A model generated the notes under the pieces. That model was given only the letters and a program-made list of their open reading frames with translations, ran no database searches and was not told where the DNA came from. From Ruminococcaceae bacterium UBA5396 (GTDB lineage Bacteria > Bacillota > Clostridia > Oscillospirales > Acutalibacteraceae), in the NCBI GenBank assembly GCA_002410715.1, contig DHOG01000037.1, positions 1 through 7,909 of the forward strand: 7,909 nt of DNA. The letters are read 5' to 3'. The translations under genes were made by a program, and so were the position numbers. Below are positions 1-5,803 of the stretch, piece by piece; the first letter of the stretch is position 1, and each line of letters starts with the position of its first letter.

Positions 1-255
1 GCCGATATGACATACCGTGAATGGTACGGTAAATATGTTAAAGGCCATGAAGACGAAATGCTTGCGGAGCAAAAATACAAAAACGGTATGGCCGACGCAA
101 AGCAATATGAAGAATATAAAGCGACGCTTGGGAAATTGGCCCCACGCACTCTTGAACATTTCCAAAACTTGAAATATACCGCCCCTGCGGAGTGGAATAT
201 GCTAAAATCACGCTACCGCAGTCAAAACTACAAAAACCGAAAATACGGGAAATAA
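1..255 (+). CDS. Phage minor head protein (gpF-like), C-terminal fragment
   Basis: The reading frame is open from the first base (Ala-Asp before the first Met), so this is the 3' end of a longer gene and the ATG at 7 is internal. The visible 84 residues begin ADMTYREWYGKYVKG. That pattern closes the Mu gpF-like / SPP1 gp7-like minor head proteins of Bacillota phages, just after their cysteine-rich core. It is followed by a charged stretch (YKNGMADAKQYEEYKATLG) and a KLAPRTLEHFQNLKY segment, also typical of that tail. Such proteins sit inside the head near the portal and take part in head morphogenesis. The position directly before scaffold and capsid genes fits. The diagnostic gpF domain itself lies outside the window, so the assignment rests on the C-terminal pattern and gene order. 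Confidence 0.72.
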   Translation, partial: ADMTYREWYGKYVKGHEDEMLAEQKYKNGMADAKQYEEYKATLGKLAPRTLEHFQNLKYTAPAEWNMLKSRYRSQNYKNRKYGK

Positions 256-263
256 GCCGGTTT

Positions 264-288
264 AAACGCCTTTTAAACGGCGTTTTTT
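264..288 (+). terminator. Probable intrinsic terminator after the minor head gene
   Basis: A perfect 7-bp stem, AAACGCC (264-270) with GGCGTTT (279-285), encloses an 8-base loop. The run of six T at 283-288 overlaps the distal arm and is followed by AA. It lies 9 bases after the stop codon of the minor head gene and about 35 bases before the scaffold start. The stem is short and only four pairs are G-C, so termination may be partial, or overridden by late antitermination. Confidence 0.55.
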
Positions 289-323
289 AATCATATAAAA
301 TCACTTTAAAAGGAGCTACTAAA

Positions 324-953
324 ATGAAAAAAACAAAATATTCACCTTTTGGCATTCCACGTTATTGCTGTTTTGCCGGCGGTGGAACTGCCCAGCCTGC
401 CGATCCGGCACCAGCTGACCCAGCCCCTACTGACCCCACTCCAGCAGAGCCGGCTCCCAAACCTGCGCCTGCCGACCCGGCACAAAAAGCCACCAAACCG
501 CAACCCAATAAAACGGAAACGACAGAAACGGTAAAAGGGACAGAAAATACATTTACCGCCGAACAGTTGGAAACCGCAAAAAAGCAGGCCGCTTCCGATG
601 CCGTGGACTCGGATAAAAAGCATTTAGAAGAGGCTAAGGATTTTGAAAAAATGACCGACGCTGAAAAAGTCATATATTTACAGAAACAGATGGCAGATGA
701 AAAACTTACAGACTACACTTCTAAAAAGCTTTCAGAATCCGGCCTTCCCACTGAACTTGCCAATTTTGCGAAAGGGACGGATGAAAAAAACACCGACGAA
801 CGTGTAAAGGTACTGAAAAACGCATTTGATAAAGGTGTTCAATCCGGTGTGGAACAACGTTTTAAGGCCAACGGCTATGTGCCAAAAGGTACGGCTGCAG
901 GTAAACAGGGACAAAACGCAAAAAAGCGTGAGCGCGGCGTTACCGTAAAATAA
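324..953 (+). CDS. Capsid scaffold protein (DUF4355-like)
   Basis: This 209-residue protein probably acts as the internal scaffold that directs assembly of the capsid protein and is lost before or during DNA packaging. Residues 1-23 carry YCCFAGGG, which looks like a variant of the LQFFA-EGG motif found at the N-terminus of many phage scaffold and capsid proteins. Residues 24-53 are a low-complexity Pro/Ala/Asp repeat. Residues about 78-182 are charged and helical and follow the DUF4355 pattern: a Lys/Glu-rich helix, the segment KMTDAEKVIYLQKQMADEK, then LSESGLPTELANF, then a helix ending in VEQRFKANGY. The last ten residues are basic (KKRERGVTVK), perhaps contacting the capsid protein. The start is fixed by AGGAG at 311-315. 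It lies immediately before the major capsid gene, the usual place for this family. No separate prohead protease is visible. Confidence 0.82.
   Translation: MKKTKYSPFGIPRYCCFAGGGTAQPADPAPADPAPTDPTPAEPAPKPAPADPAQKATKPQPNKTETTETVKGTENTFTAEQLETAKKQAASDAVDSDKKHLEEAKDFEKMTDAEKVIYLQKQMADEKLTDYTSKKLSESGLPTELANFAKGTDEKNTDERVKVLKNAFDKGVQSGVEQRFKANGYVPKGTAAGKQGQNAKKRERGVTVK
396..482 (+). repeat. Pro/Ala/Asp low-complexity repeat inside the scaffold gene
   Basis: Residues 25-53 of the scaffold are imperfect repeats of a PADPA or PAEPAP unit (PADPAPADPAPTDPTPAEPA and onward). It probably forms an extended, flexible tether between the N-terminal motif and the helical scaffold core. Codon choice varies between units, so the DNA repeats are only approximate. 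Confidence 0.8.
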
Positions 954-971
954 GAAAGGAGTTAATTTTAT

Positions 972-1925
972 ATGGCAAATAATATTGAATATTCAGAAGC
1001 ATATCAAAATTTTATTGATGAGGAACTGGAAGCTAAATCTTCCACACAGTGGATGGTTCCTAATGACGAACAGATTGATTACAGCGGCGGCAAAGATGTT
1101 AAAATCGCCCAGCTAAGTGTCAGCGGCCTTGGAAACTACAACAGTGCCGGTACAAACAAATATCCGTCCGGCAGTGTAAAACTCGGGTGGAAAACGTACA
1201 CGATGGAAATGGACAGAGCCGTTAAATTTGAACTTGGAAGGCTTGATCCGAACGATTCCCATTTTATGGCCACCACGGAAAATGTGACGCGTGAATTTGC
1301 CCGGAAGCAGTTAGTCCCTGAACAGGATATGTTCCGCTTTAACCGGATTTACTCAAAACTCGCGGCCAGCGATACATACAAAGATACCCACATACTTAAA
1401 GTGGGCGCTTCGGACGCAGCTACCAGTGTCGAAAATGCCTTGAAAAAAGTGTCCGTTGTTGTGAAAGATGATTCCGGAGACGATGCTGATTTTGTGTCAT
1501 TCGTATCTTTAAAAAACGAGCAGGCTTTCCGTGATGAATCAAAAAACACAAACAATTCCGTTACATTCCAGCGGGAAATTTCCGTTAACGGCGTTTCATA
1601 CAGAGGCGCGGTATTAAATGATATGCCATGCATTTTCGTGCCGTCTAAGCGTCTGCAGACCGTCATCAAGATTCTTGACGGGCGCACGGAAGGTCAGGAA
1701 GCCGGAGGTATAACCGCCGACAGCACATCGGAACAGATTGAATTTTTGACTATGAATTCCTCCGCACCTGTTGCTGCCAGTAAAATTGACAGCCTGAAAA
1801 TTTTCAGCGCGGATGAAAATCAAACCGGCGATGAAACTACTATCAACTATCATCTTTTATATGACTTGTGGGTACTGGAAAATCAGATTCCTACGCTGGC
1901 AGCCTGTGTCCGCAATAAAGTCTAA
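972..1925 (+). CDS. Major capsid protein (HK97 fold)
   Basis: This 317-residue protein is the expected main shell subunit. The N-terminus (ANNIEYSEAYQNFIDEELEA, then STQWMVPN) matches the N-arm of a common Bacillota phage capsid family. It is followed by a beta-rich GGKDVKIAQLSVSGLGNY segment and VKLGWKTYTMEMDRAVKFEL. The helical stretch at 104-130 (ENVTREFARKQLVPEQDMFRF begins it) corresponds to the long spine helix region with the conserved pattern of a Pro-Glu followed by an aromatic-rich RFNRIYSKL. The C-terminal part (about 205-317) holds the beta strands of the A/P domains, including NGVSYRGAVLNDMPCIFVPS and the late aromatic patch YHLLYDLWVLENQ. Length is normal for the family. AAAGGAG at 955-961 is the ribosome binding site, with 10 bases to the ATG. 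No cleavable delta domain precedes the N-arm, so the scaffold is supplied in trans by the upstream gene. Confidence 0.9.
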   Translation: MANNIEYSEAYQNFIDEELEAKSSTQWMVPNDEQIDYSGGKDVKIAQLSVSGLGNYNSAGTNKYPSGSVKLGWKTYTMEMDRAVKFELGRLDPNDSHFMATTENVTREFARKQLVPEQDMFRFNRIYSKLAASDTYKDTHILKVGASDAATSVENALKKVSVVVKDDSGDDADFVSFVSLKNEQAFRDESKNTNNSVTFQREISVNGVSYRGAVLNDMPCIFVPSKRLQTVIKILDGRTEGQEAGGITADSTSEQIEFLTMNSSAPVAASKIDSLKIFSADENQTGDETTINYHLLYDLWVLENQIPTLAACVRNKV

Positions 1926-1956
1926 CAAGCGTTTGCCAAAATGAAGGGAGATTATT

Positions 1957-2112
1957 ATGATCAAATTAAAAAAGGGCGGCGTTGTGCGGGAAGTCCAAAC
2001 ACAGCGTGAAGCCGATTATTATGCTAAATTTGGGTACAAAACCGTAAATAATTCCGGTGGAAGCAAAAAGCCGTTAAGCTCCGGTAAGAAAGGTACGCCG
2101 AAGGAGGAATAG
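1957..2112 (+). CDS. Small protein between capsid and head-tail connector
   Basis: This 51-residue frame starts at ATG 1957 behind AAGGGAG (1944-1950) and ends at TAG 2110-2112, two bases before the next gene. The first 30 residues (MIKLKKGGVVREVQTQREAD, then YYAKFGYKTV) have a compact pattern: a short basic strand, a helix with paired Tyr, then a Gly-Tyr-Lys turn. Similar small proteins are common at this position in Bacillota phages. The rest (SGGSKKPLSSGKKGTPKEE) is a flexible basic tail, and its last codons AAG GAG GAA are also the ribosome binding site of the connector gene. The function is unknown. A minor capsid or connector accessory role is only an inference from position. The coding call rests on the RBS, tight spacing and the family-like N-terminus. 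Confidence 0.72.
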   Translation: MIKLKKGGVVREVQTQREADYYAKFGYKTVNNSGGSKKPLSSGKKGTPKEE

Positions 2113-2114
2113 CA

Positions 2115-2480
2115 ATGGCAGCGGCAGACCGAGAAAAAGTTGAAGCGAGAGTTATAACCGCCATTCCTGATATTTCTTCCGATGAAGCAAAAGATTATGT
2201 TAATCAGGCCGAAGAATATTTTTTAGCAAAAACCGGCCACAGGTCGGTACCTGACCGAGCCACTTATTTATGGGGCGATATAGCTATAGCCATCGGCAGA
2301 AGCGGACAGGTATCGGCAGGCTCGGCAATAAGTTCCCAAATAGTAACATCCGTAAAACGGGGCGATACAACAATTGAATACGGCGGCAATTCCGGCAGCT
2401 CGGGAAGCGGCAGTTCCAGCAGCGGGTTAAGCGGGATTGACGCGCGAATAGCGATGTTTAAGGTGGCAAGATGCCGATGA
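2115..2480 (+). CDS. Head-tail connector (gp6 / YqbG-like adaptor)
   Basis: This 121-residue protein is probably the adaptor that docks under the portal ring and opens the neck. The N-terminal half is helical (EKVEARVITAIPDISSDEAK, a Tyr-Val-Asn-Gln helix, then RATYLWGDIAIAIGRSG). This is the helix bundle expected of the HK97 gp6 / SPP1 gp15 / YqbG type. The motif TSVKRGDTTIEYG (78-90) matches the 'S-x-x-RGDT-x-I' beta hairpin that is a good hallmark of these connectors. Residues 90-107 form an unusual Gly/Ser linker. The C-terminal helix (IDARIAMFKVARCR) resembles the basic 'L-x-x-FRKLR' end of relatives. The start is set by AAGGAGG at 2101-2107, seven bases upstream. The stop overlaps the next gene by 4 or 10 bases, implying translational coupling. 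Confidence 0.8.
   Translation: MAAADREKVEARVITAIPDISSDEAKDYVNQAEEYFLAKTGHRSVPDRATYLWGDIAIAIGRSGQVSAGSAISSQIVTSVKRGDTTIEYGGNSGSSGSGSSSSGLSGIDARIAMFKVARCR
2382..2435 (+). repeat. Gly/Ser low-complexity linker in the connector gene
   Basis: Codons 90-107 encode 18 residues of almost only Gly and Ser, with one Asn and one Leu (GGNSGSSGSGSSSSGLSG). The DNA is a run of ggcagc/tccagc-like units. It separates the RGDT beta hairpin from the C-terminal helix and is likely unstructured. Confidence 0.85.
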
Positions 2481-2827
2481 CTGAACAGGAAGCAATTGAA
2501 AGCACATACTTTGACCTCTGCGAAACCTATCGCCGCTCCGATGTTAAAAATCCGGATACCAAGCAGACCGAACAAACTGAAACCGCTGTCCTGCGAAACC
2601 TTCCCTGCGCTTTATCACAAAACAAAGCCGCCAATTTATCATTAAGCGGAAACTATGGCAAGGCAGCCGGAACTTATACGTTGTTTTGCGCACCCAACGC
2701 CGATATAAGAAAAGGCGATAAAGTCGTGGTTACTACCAGCGCAGGACAGGTTTTTACACTCTGGGCAGGAAAAGGGTTTCAATACACGGAATCTCACAGC
2801 GAGATACCGCTGTCGGAGGACAGTTAA
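2471..2827 (+). CDS. Head closure-like neck protein (YqbH/XkdH-like)
   Basis: This protein of 118 residues (116 from the second Met) probably acts as the head-closure ring or stopper between connector and tail. The N-terminus EQEAIESTYFDLCETYRR is followed by a linker rich in Lys, Thr and Gln, then LRNLPCALSQNKA. That is the family-typical 'x-x-PCALS' strand found in small phage proteins at this position. Residues 66-112 form a beta-barrel-like pattern: AGTYTLFCAPNADIRKGDKV, then TTSAGQVFTLWAGKGFQY. The phrase '-F-APNADIRKGDKVVV-' is a recurring signature in these neck proteins. Two in-frame starts are possible. ATG 2471 lies 4 bases after AAGGTGG (2460-2466). ATG 2477 lies 10 bases after it and shares ATGA with the upstream stop. 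I report the longer form but slightly favour 2477. The assignment to closure rather than another neck role is by order and pattern. Confidence 0.68.
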   Translation: MPMTEQEAIESTYFDLCETYRRSDVKNPDTKQTEQTETAVLRNLPCALSQNKAANLSLSGNYGKAAGTYTLFCAPNADIRKGDKVVVTTSAGQVFTLWAGKGFQYTESHSEIPLSEDS

Positions 2828-2830
2828 ATT

Positions 2831-3340
2831 ATGCTTATTGATCCGCAGCCGTATAAGGGTTTTATAAAAAGATTACAAAAAGTCCGGGAAGCTGCAAAAG
2901 CGCAGGCCAGTGCCGAACTTAATACCATTGCTGACAGGCATCTTGCCCGCTGTAAGGATAACACTGCTACCGGAAGCAGTCCCTATTCCCCAACACTCGG
3001 CCCCGCATGGGACAGAAGCGGCGTTATAGAAACCATAGGCGGTTTGCAGGCTGAAGTCTTTAATCCAAAGGATTATGCTTCATTTTATGAACTTGGCCAC
3101 CGGCAAGAGCCGGGCAGACTCGTTTTTATCGAACTGCGGCCCGGCGAATCCAAGTACGGCTATTCCGCGCAGATGGTGAAATCCGGAAAACACAAAGGCC
3201 AATGGGGAATTTGGATTAGGCTGAAAAAACCGTATGTAAAAGGCGCATTTGTCATGACGGATAGTGAGAAAAAAGCCCAAAAAGAACTTGACGCAGCCGC
3301 TCGGCGTATCGAGAAGACTATTCAAAGGGGGATTGGGTAA
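2831..3340 (+). CDS. HK97 gp10-like neck/tail-joining protein (YqbI/XkdI-like)
   Basis: This 169-residue protein belongs by pattern to the HK97 gp10 family, which acts at the head-tail junction or tail completion step. It starts with a basic amphipathic helix (KGFIKRLQKVREAAKAQASA). The family hallmark YASFYELGHRQEPGR follows at 82-96. Another hallmark, PYVKGAFVMTDSEKKA, lies at 134-149 and leads into the last helix (KELDAAARRIEKTIQRGIG). The usual family members have a shorter connection between the hallmarks. Here residues 97-133 carry an extra region rich in Gly, Lys and Tyr (ESKYGYSAQMVKSGKHKGQW). GGAGGA at 2815-2820 lies 10 bases before the ATG. Its stop overlaps the next start as TAATG. 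The precise step in assembly cannot be read from sequence. Confidence 0.82.
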   Translation: MLIDPQPYKGFIKRLQKVREAAKAQASAELNTIADRHLARCKDNTATGSSPYSPTLGPAWDRSGVIETIGGLQAEVFNPKDYASFYELGHRQEPGRLVFIELRPGESKYGYSAQMVKSGKHKGQWGIWIRLKKPYVKGAFVMTDSEKKAQKELDAAARRIEKTIQRGIG

Positions 3341-3780
3341 TGGATATTTTCAATATCTGCCTTGCCGCATTATCGAAAGGCCTTGACGGACTTTACCCGG
3401 ATATTCCGGTTTACCCCGAATGGATACCTGATAAACTGCCGGAACGCTGCTTTTTAATCGGTTTTGCCGGCAATACGGATGTAACGCGGGAACTTGGAGG
3501 CAGAGTACGGGTTTCCGGCAAATTTGATATTACCTATTTGCCATCTAAAAAAATAAATGATTTAAAAATCAAAAACGAACTAAATAAAATCTTTGCAGCG
3601 CTCAGCCTCCAATTAACGCAAATAACAAATAACGGCTGTACGCTGAAATTATTAAACCACACACGCCATGACGACGGTGATGAACTTCATGCTCTGTGTG
3701 ATTTCAGCACATATTTGTATCCTATCGACAATACGCCGAAGATTAAAAATATTGATATTGATAAGGGGGCCTTAAAATAA
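3340..3780 (+). CDS. Tail terminator protein (DUF6838 / YqbJ-like)
   Basis: This 146-residue protein is likely the ring that caps the finished tail and binds the neck. The pattern follows the DUF6838 tail-terminator family. It has an N-terminal helix (MDIFNICLAALSKGLDGLYP), a strand and turn IPVYPEWIPDKLPERCFLIG with the Glu-x-x-Cys-Phe segment, then ELGGRVRVSGKFDITYLPS. In relatives this last is an 'ELG-x-R-x-x-x-x-x-F-DI-Y-P' motif. Next come a helix (NDLKIKNELNKIFAALS) and the C-terminal strands ending in ELHALCDFSTYLYP. The start overlaps the previous stop (TAATG at 3338-3342) and uses AAAGGGGG at 3324-3331. It sits just before the small pre-sheath gene, where PBSX-like clusters carry yqbJ/xkdJ. 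Confidence 0.75.
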   Translation: MDIFNICLAALSKGLDGLYPDIPVYPEWIPDKLPERCFLIGFAGNTDVTRELGGRVRVSGKFDITYLPSKKINDLKIKNELNKIFAALSLQLTQITNNGCTLKLLNHTRHDDGDELHALCDFSTYLYPIDNTPKIKNIDIDKGALK

Positions 3781-4016
3781 TGGCAAAAGAAGAAAGATCA
3801 AATGCCGGTACAACTCAAAAAAAGAAAACGGCAGAGCCTGAATTTCTTGGCAGTCAGTTAACCGATGCGGCAACGGGCGTAAACCGTGATGTTATGTCGG
3901 TAGTACTATCGCCTGACGCACAATATACCGAAGCGAAAGCACGAAACCTTATTAAAAAATTTTTAATAAAGGAGGTTACGCATAATGGCGGGAGGAAACT
4001 GGGCAACTCAAAATAA
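3780..4016 (+). CDS. Small pre-sheath phage protein of unknown function
   Basis: This 78-residue protein starts at an ATG overlapping the previous stop (TAATG at 3778-3782), so it is probably translated by coupling. Residues 1-20 are charged and low-complexity (KEERSNAGTTQKKKTAEPEF). The core, residues 24-66, has the pattern NRDVMSVVLSPDAQYT followed by the helix EAKARNLIKKFLIKEV. Comparable 60-70 residue proteins with an 'RDLL-x-x-LL-x-x-x-x-YT-x-x-E' core commonly precede the sheath gene in clostridial myophages, but their role is not established. The last 11-12 residues (HNGGRKLGNSK) read through the sheath ribosome binding site and start, giving a 32-base overlap with the sheath gene in another frame. 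Confidence 0.75.
   Translation: MAKEERSNAGTTQKKKTAEPEFLGSQLTDAATGVNRDVMSVVLSPDAQYTEAKARNLIKKFLIKEVTHNGGRKLGNSK
3968..3975 (+). promoter_or_regulatory. Ribosome binding site of the tail sheath gene, inside the upstream gene
   Basis: AAAGGAGG with 9 bases to ATG 3985 is a near-perfect anti-SD match and fixes the sheath start. It is embedded in codons for Ile-Lys-Glu-Val of the small upstream protein. Ribosomes translating that gene therefore cross this site, which may couple the two. Confidence 0.88.
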
Positions 4017-5307
4017 AATATTGCCGGGTGTATATATCAATTACTCCGGCAACGGAAATAATCCAAGCGTAGAGGGCGACAGTGGTATCGTCGGTATTCC
4101 GGCAATATTGCCATGGTTAAAAGAAAAGACGTTAATTTCATTGACAAGGAAAGAATCAAAATCTTTAGAATCTGATTTTGGTAAAGATGCGCTGCTGATT
4201 ACAGAGGCAATGAAAAATTCAGCGCATGTTTTTTTATTTCGGGTAAATACTGGTGAGAAAGCCGCCGCAACAATCGGAAATCTTGTCTGTACTGCCCTTT
4301 ATTCCGGCGTTTACGGGAACCGGCTAAGTGTTTCGATTGAGAACACCGTTGGACAAACGGACAAATACGACGTAATTACATGGCTGGATACTACGGAAAT
4401 CGACCGCCAGACCGTGGCGGACATAACAAGCTTCGCGGCTAATAAATGGATTGCATTTTCAAAGGCAGCCACCGACACCACGTTATCGGTAAACGCCGGA
4501 ACAACTTTGTCAGGCGGCACAAACGGTACTCCCACAAGCGCGGATTATGTGGACTTTCTTAACCAAATAGAACTGCAGACAGTCAACGCCGTCGCCTGCC
4601 CAACGGACGACGCGGATATAAAAGCCCTTTTTATAGCGTTTGCAAAACGTATGATTAACGATGACGGTAAATATCTTCAGGTTGTTGTCCCTGATTCGGA
4701 GGCAAATTTTGAGGGCGTTATATCCGTCAAAAACGGAGTTATCCTTGAAGACGGAACTCATATTGACAATGTGGCGGCCACCGCTTACATTGCGGGAGCA
4801 ACAGCAGGCTGCCCGTTAAAAGAAAGCCTGACTAACGCAAACTACATAGGCGCGGTTGACGTTGATGAACGATATACAACAGCACAGCAGATCGAATACG
4901 CAAAATCAGGGCATATGGTATTTATCCCTTCGCCTGTAGGCGGCAACAGCGTATTAATCCAAAAGGACATTAATACACTGACGGTATTTACATCAAGCCG
5001 TACATACGCTATGAGCAAAAATAAGGTTATACGTATTCTATTTAACATTTGTAACGAAATAAGCAATCGCGGAATGCTTTATTACAGCGGTAAAGTTGCC
5101 AATAACGAAGACGGGCGCAAGCTGTTCCAGTCGGACATCCTATCATACTTCCGGTCTTTGGAAGCGGAAGGCGTGCTGCATGACGTTGCGCCGGAAGACA
5201 TTACAGTATCCAAAGGCGAACTTATAGACGCAGTTGTAGTTCAGTATGGCGTGCGCCCGGTCGATGTAATCGAAACAATTTACAACACAATTGTGGTAGA
5301 AGGTTAA
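3985..5307 (+). CDS. xkdK: Contractile tail sheath protein (XkdK-like)
   Basis: This 440-residue protein is the subunit of the contractile sheath that surrounds the tail tube and shortens on infection. The N-terminus MAGGNWATQNKILPGVYINY is a highly typical sheath start in Bacillota myophages (consensus 'MAGG-W-TQNK-RPG-YI-F'). It is followed by SGIVGIPAILPWLKEKT, the variable N-terminal domain. The central domain (about 175-335) includes TPTSADYVDFLNQIELQTVN, the conserved VAATAYIAGATAGCPLKESL segment (263-282) and the QKDINTLTVFT motif (326-336). The C-terminal domain (about 340-440) has KNKVIRILFNICNEI, the GKVANNEDGRKLFQSDI motif and a closing VVVQYGVRPVDVIETIYNT strand-helix. The last strand and the N-terminal extension normally weave the sheath mesh between subunits. 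The protein is compact and intact. It is directly followed by the tube gene, the invariant order for contractile tails. Confidence 0.95.
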   Translation: MAGGNWATQNKILPGVYINYSGNGNNPSVEGDSGIVGIPAILPWLKEKTLISLTRKESKSLESDFGKDALLITEAMKNSAHVFLFRVNTGEKAAATIGNLVCTALYSGVYGNRLSVSIENTVGQTDKYDVITWLDTTEIDRQTVADITSFAANKWIAFSKAATDTTLSVNAGTTLSGGTNGTPTSADYVDFLNQIELQTVNAVACPTDDADIKALFIAFAKRMINDDGKYLQVVVPDSEANFEGVISVKNGVILEDGTHIDNVAATAYIAGATAGCPLKESLTNANYIGAVDVDERYTTAQQIEYAKSGHMVFIPSPVGGNSVLIQKDINTLTVFTSSRTYAMSKNKVIRILFNICNEISNRGMLYYSGKVANNEDGRKLFQSDILSYFRSLEAEGVLHDVAPEDITVSKGELIDAVVVQYGVRPVDVIETIYNTIVVEG

Positions 5308-5321
5308 AGGGGTGAAAAACA

Positions 5322-5780
5322 ATGGCACAAACAGAATGGCGGCAGGGTGATTCCATTAACGCCAAAGAAGGGAAAGCATTTGTTACAGTTGGAGGAAGAA
5401 ATTACGATCTGTTTTACGCGATCAAAATCGAATCTAAAATTACTAAAAACAAAGAAGACGAAAAGGTAGTAGGTAAACGGTCCGTAGGTAAAAAAACCAC
5501 GTCATGGTCCGGATCAGGTACTTTAACGGTTCATGCCGTTACAAGCCTTTTTAAGCAGATGTTTGTAGACTATGCCAACGGTGGAACCGACCAATATTTT
5601 TCTTTACAACTTACAAATGAAGATCTTTCCACTAAGTGGGGACGTGAAACCAAAGTTCTGACCGGATGTAATTTTGACGAAATCGACTTCGCAAATCTGG
5701 ACAGTGACGACGGCGTTTTAGAGCAGGAACTTCCGTTTACATTTGACGGAGTGGAATTACTGGAAAAATTCAGTTCATAA
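5322..5780 (+). CDS. xkdM: Tail tube protein (XkdM-like)
   Basis: This 152-residue protein should stack in rings to form the inner tail tube. The fold signature is a beta sandwich. The N-terminus carries the loop EWRQGDSINAKEGKAFVTVG, matching the 'GD-I-G-EG-A-A-I-G' start seen in XkdM/DUF2001 tube proteins. It is followed by YAIKIESKITKNKEDEKVVG and GKKTTSWSGSGTLTVH. That last segment, with the following YFSLQLTNED strand, is the conserved 'G-x-GT(L/M)T' tube element. GCNFDEIDFANLDSDDGVLE and the closing ELPFTFDGVELLEKF complete the pattern. Length is normal (about 140-155). It lies 14 bases after the sheath stop with AAAGGGG upstream at 5306-5312. The next gene, the chaperone, normally binds this protein before assembly. 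Confidence 0.92.
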   Translation: MAQTEWRQGDSINAKEGKAFVTVGGRNYDLFYAIKIESKITKNKEDEKVVGKRSVGKKTTSWSGSGTLTVHAVTSLFKQMFVDYANGGTDQYFSLQLTNEDLSTKWGRETKVLTGCNFDEIDFANLDSDDGVLEQELPFTFDGVELLEKFSS

Positions 5781-5803
5781 CACATTATTCAGGAGGAAAT
5801 ATT

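Noticed and set aside
260..280. Direct repeat TTTAAACG (261-268 and 272-279), considered as an att-core or regulator site.
   Set aside because: It is short, falls within the terminator hairpin, and there is no integrase or other att signal nearby.
294..301. TATAAAAT resembling a -10 promoter element just before the scaffold gene.
   Set aside because: No acceptable -35 element lies 16-18 bases upstream, and the area is simply AT-rich.
342..673. Two antisense open frames (94-104 codons) and one + strand alternative frame across the scaffold N-terminal region.
   Set aside because: They mirror the GC-rich Pro/Ala repeat, which removes stop codons on both strands. No ribosome binding site or known pattern.
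1941..2009. An ATG at 1941 opening a short frame before the 51-residue gene.
   Set aside because: It ends after 22 codons. Its own AAGGGAG belongs to the ribosome binding site of ATG 1957.
3818..3824. In-frame A_AAA_AAG heptamer in the small pre-sheath gene, a possible dnaX-like frameshift site.
   Set aside because: The -1 frame ends after 5 codons (TGA 3839-3841), so it opens no domain. Poly-Lys codons explain it.
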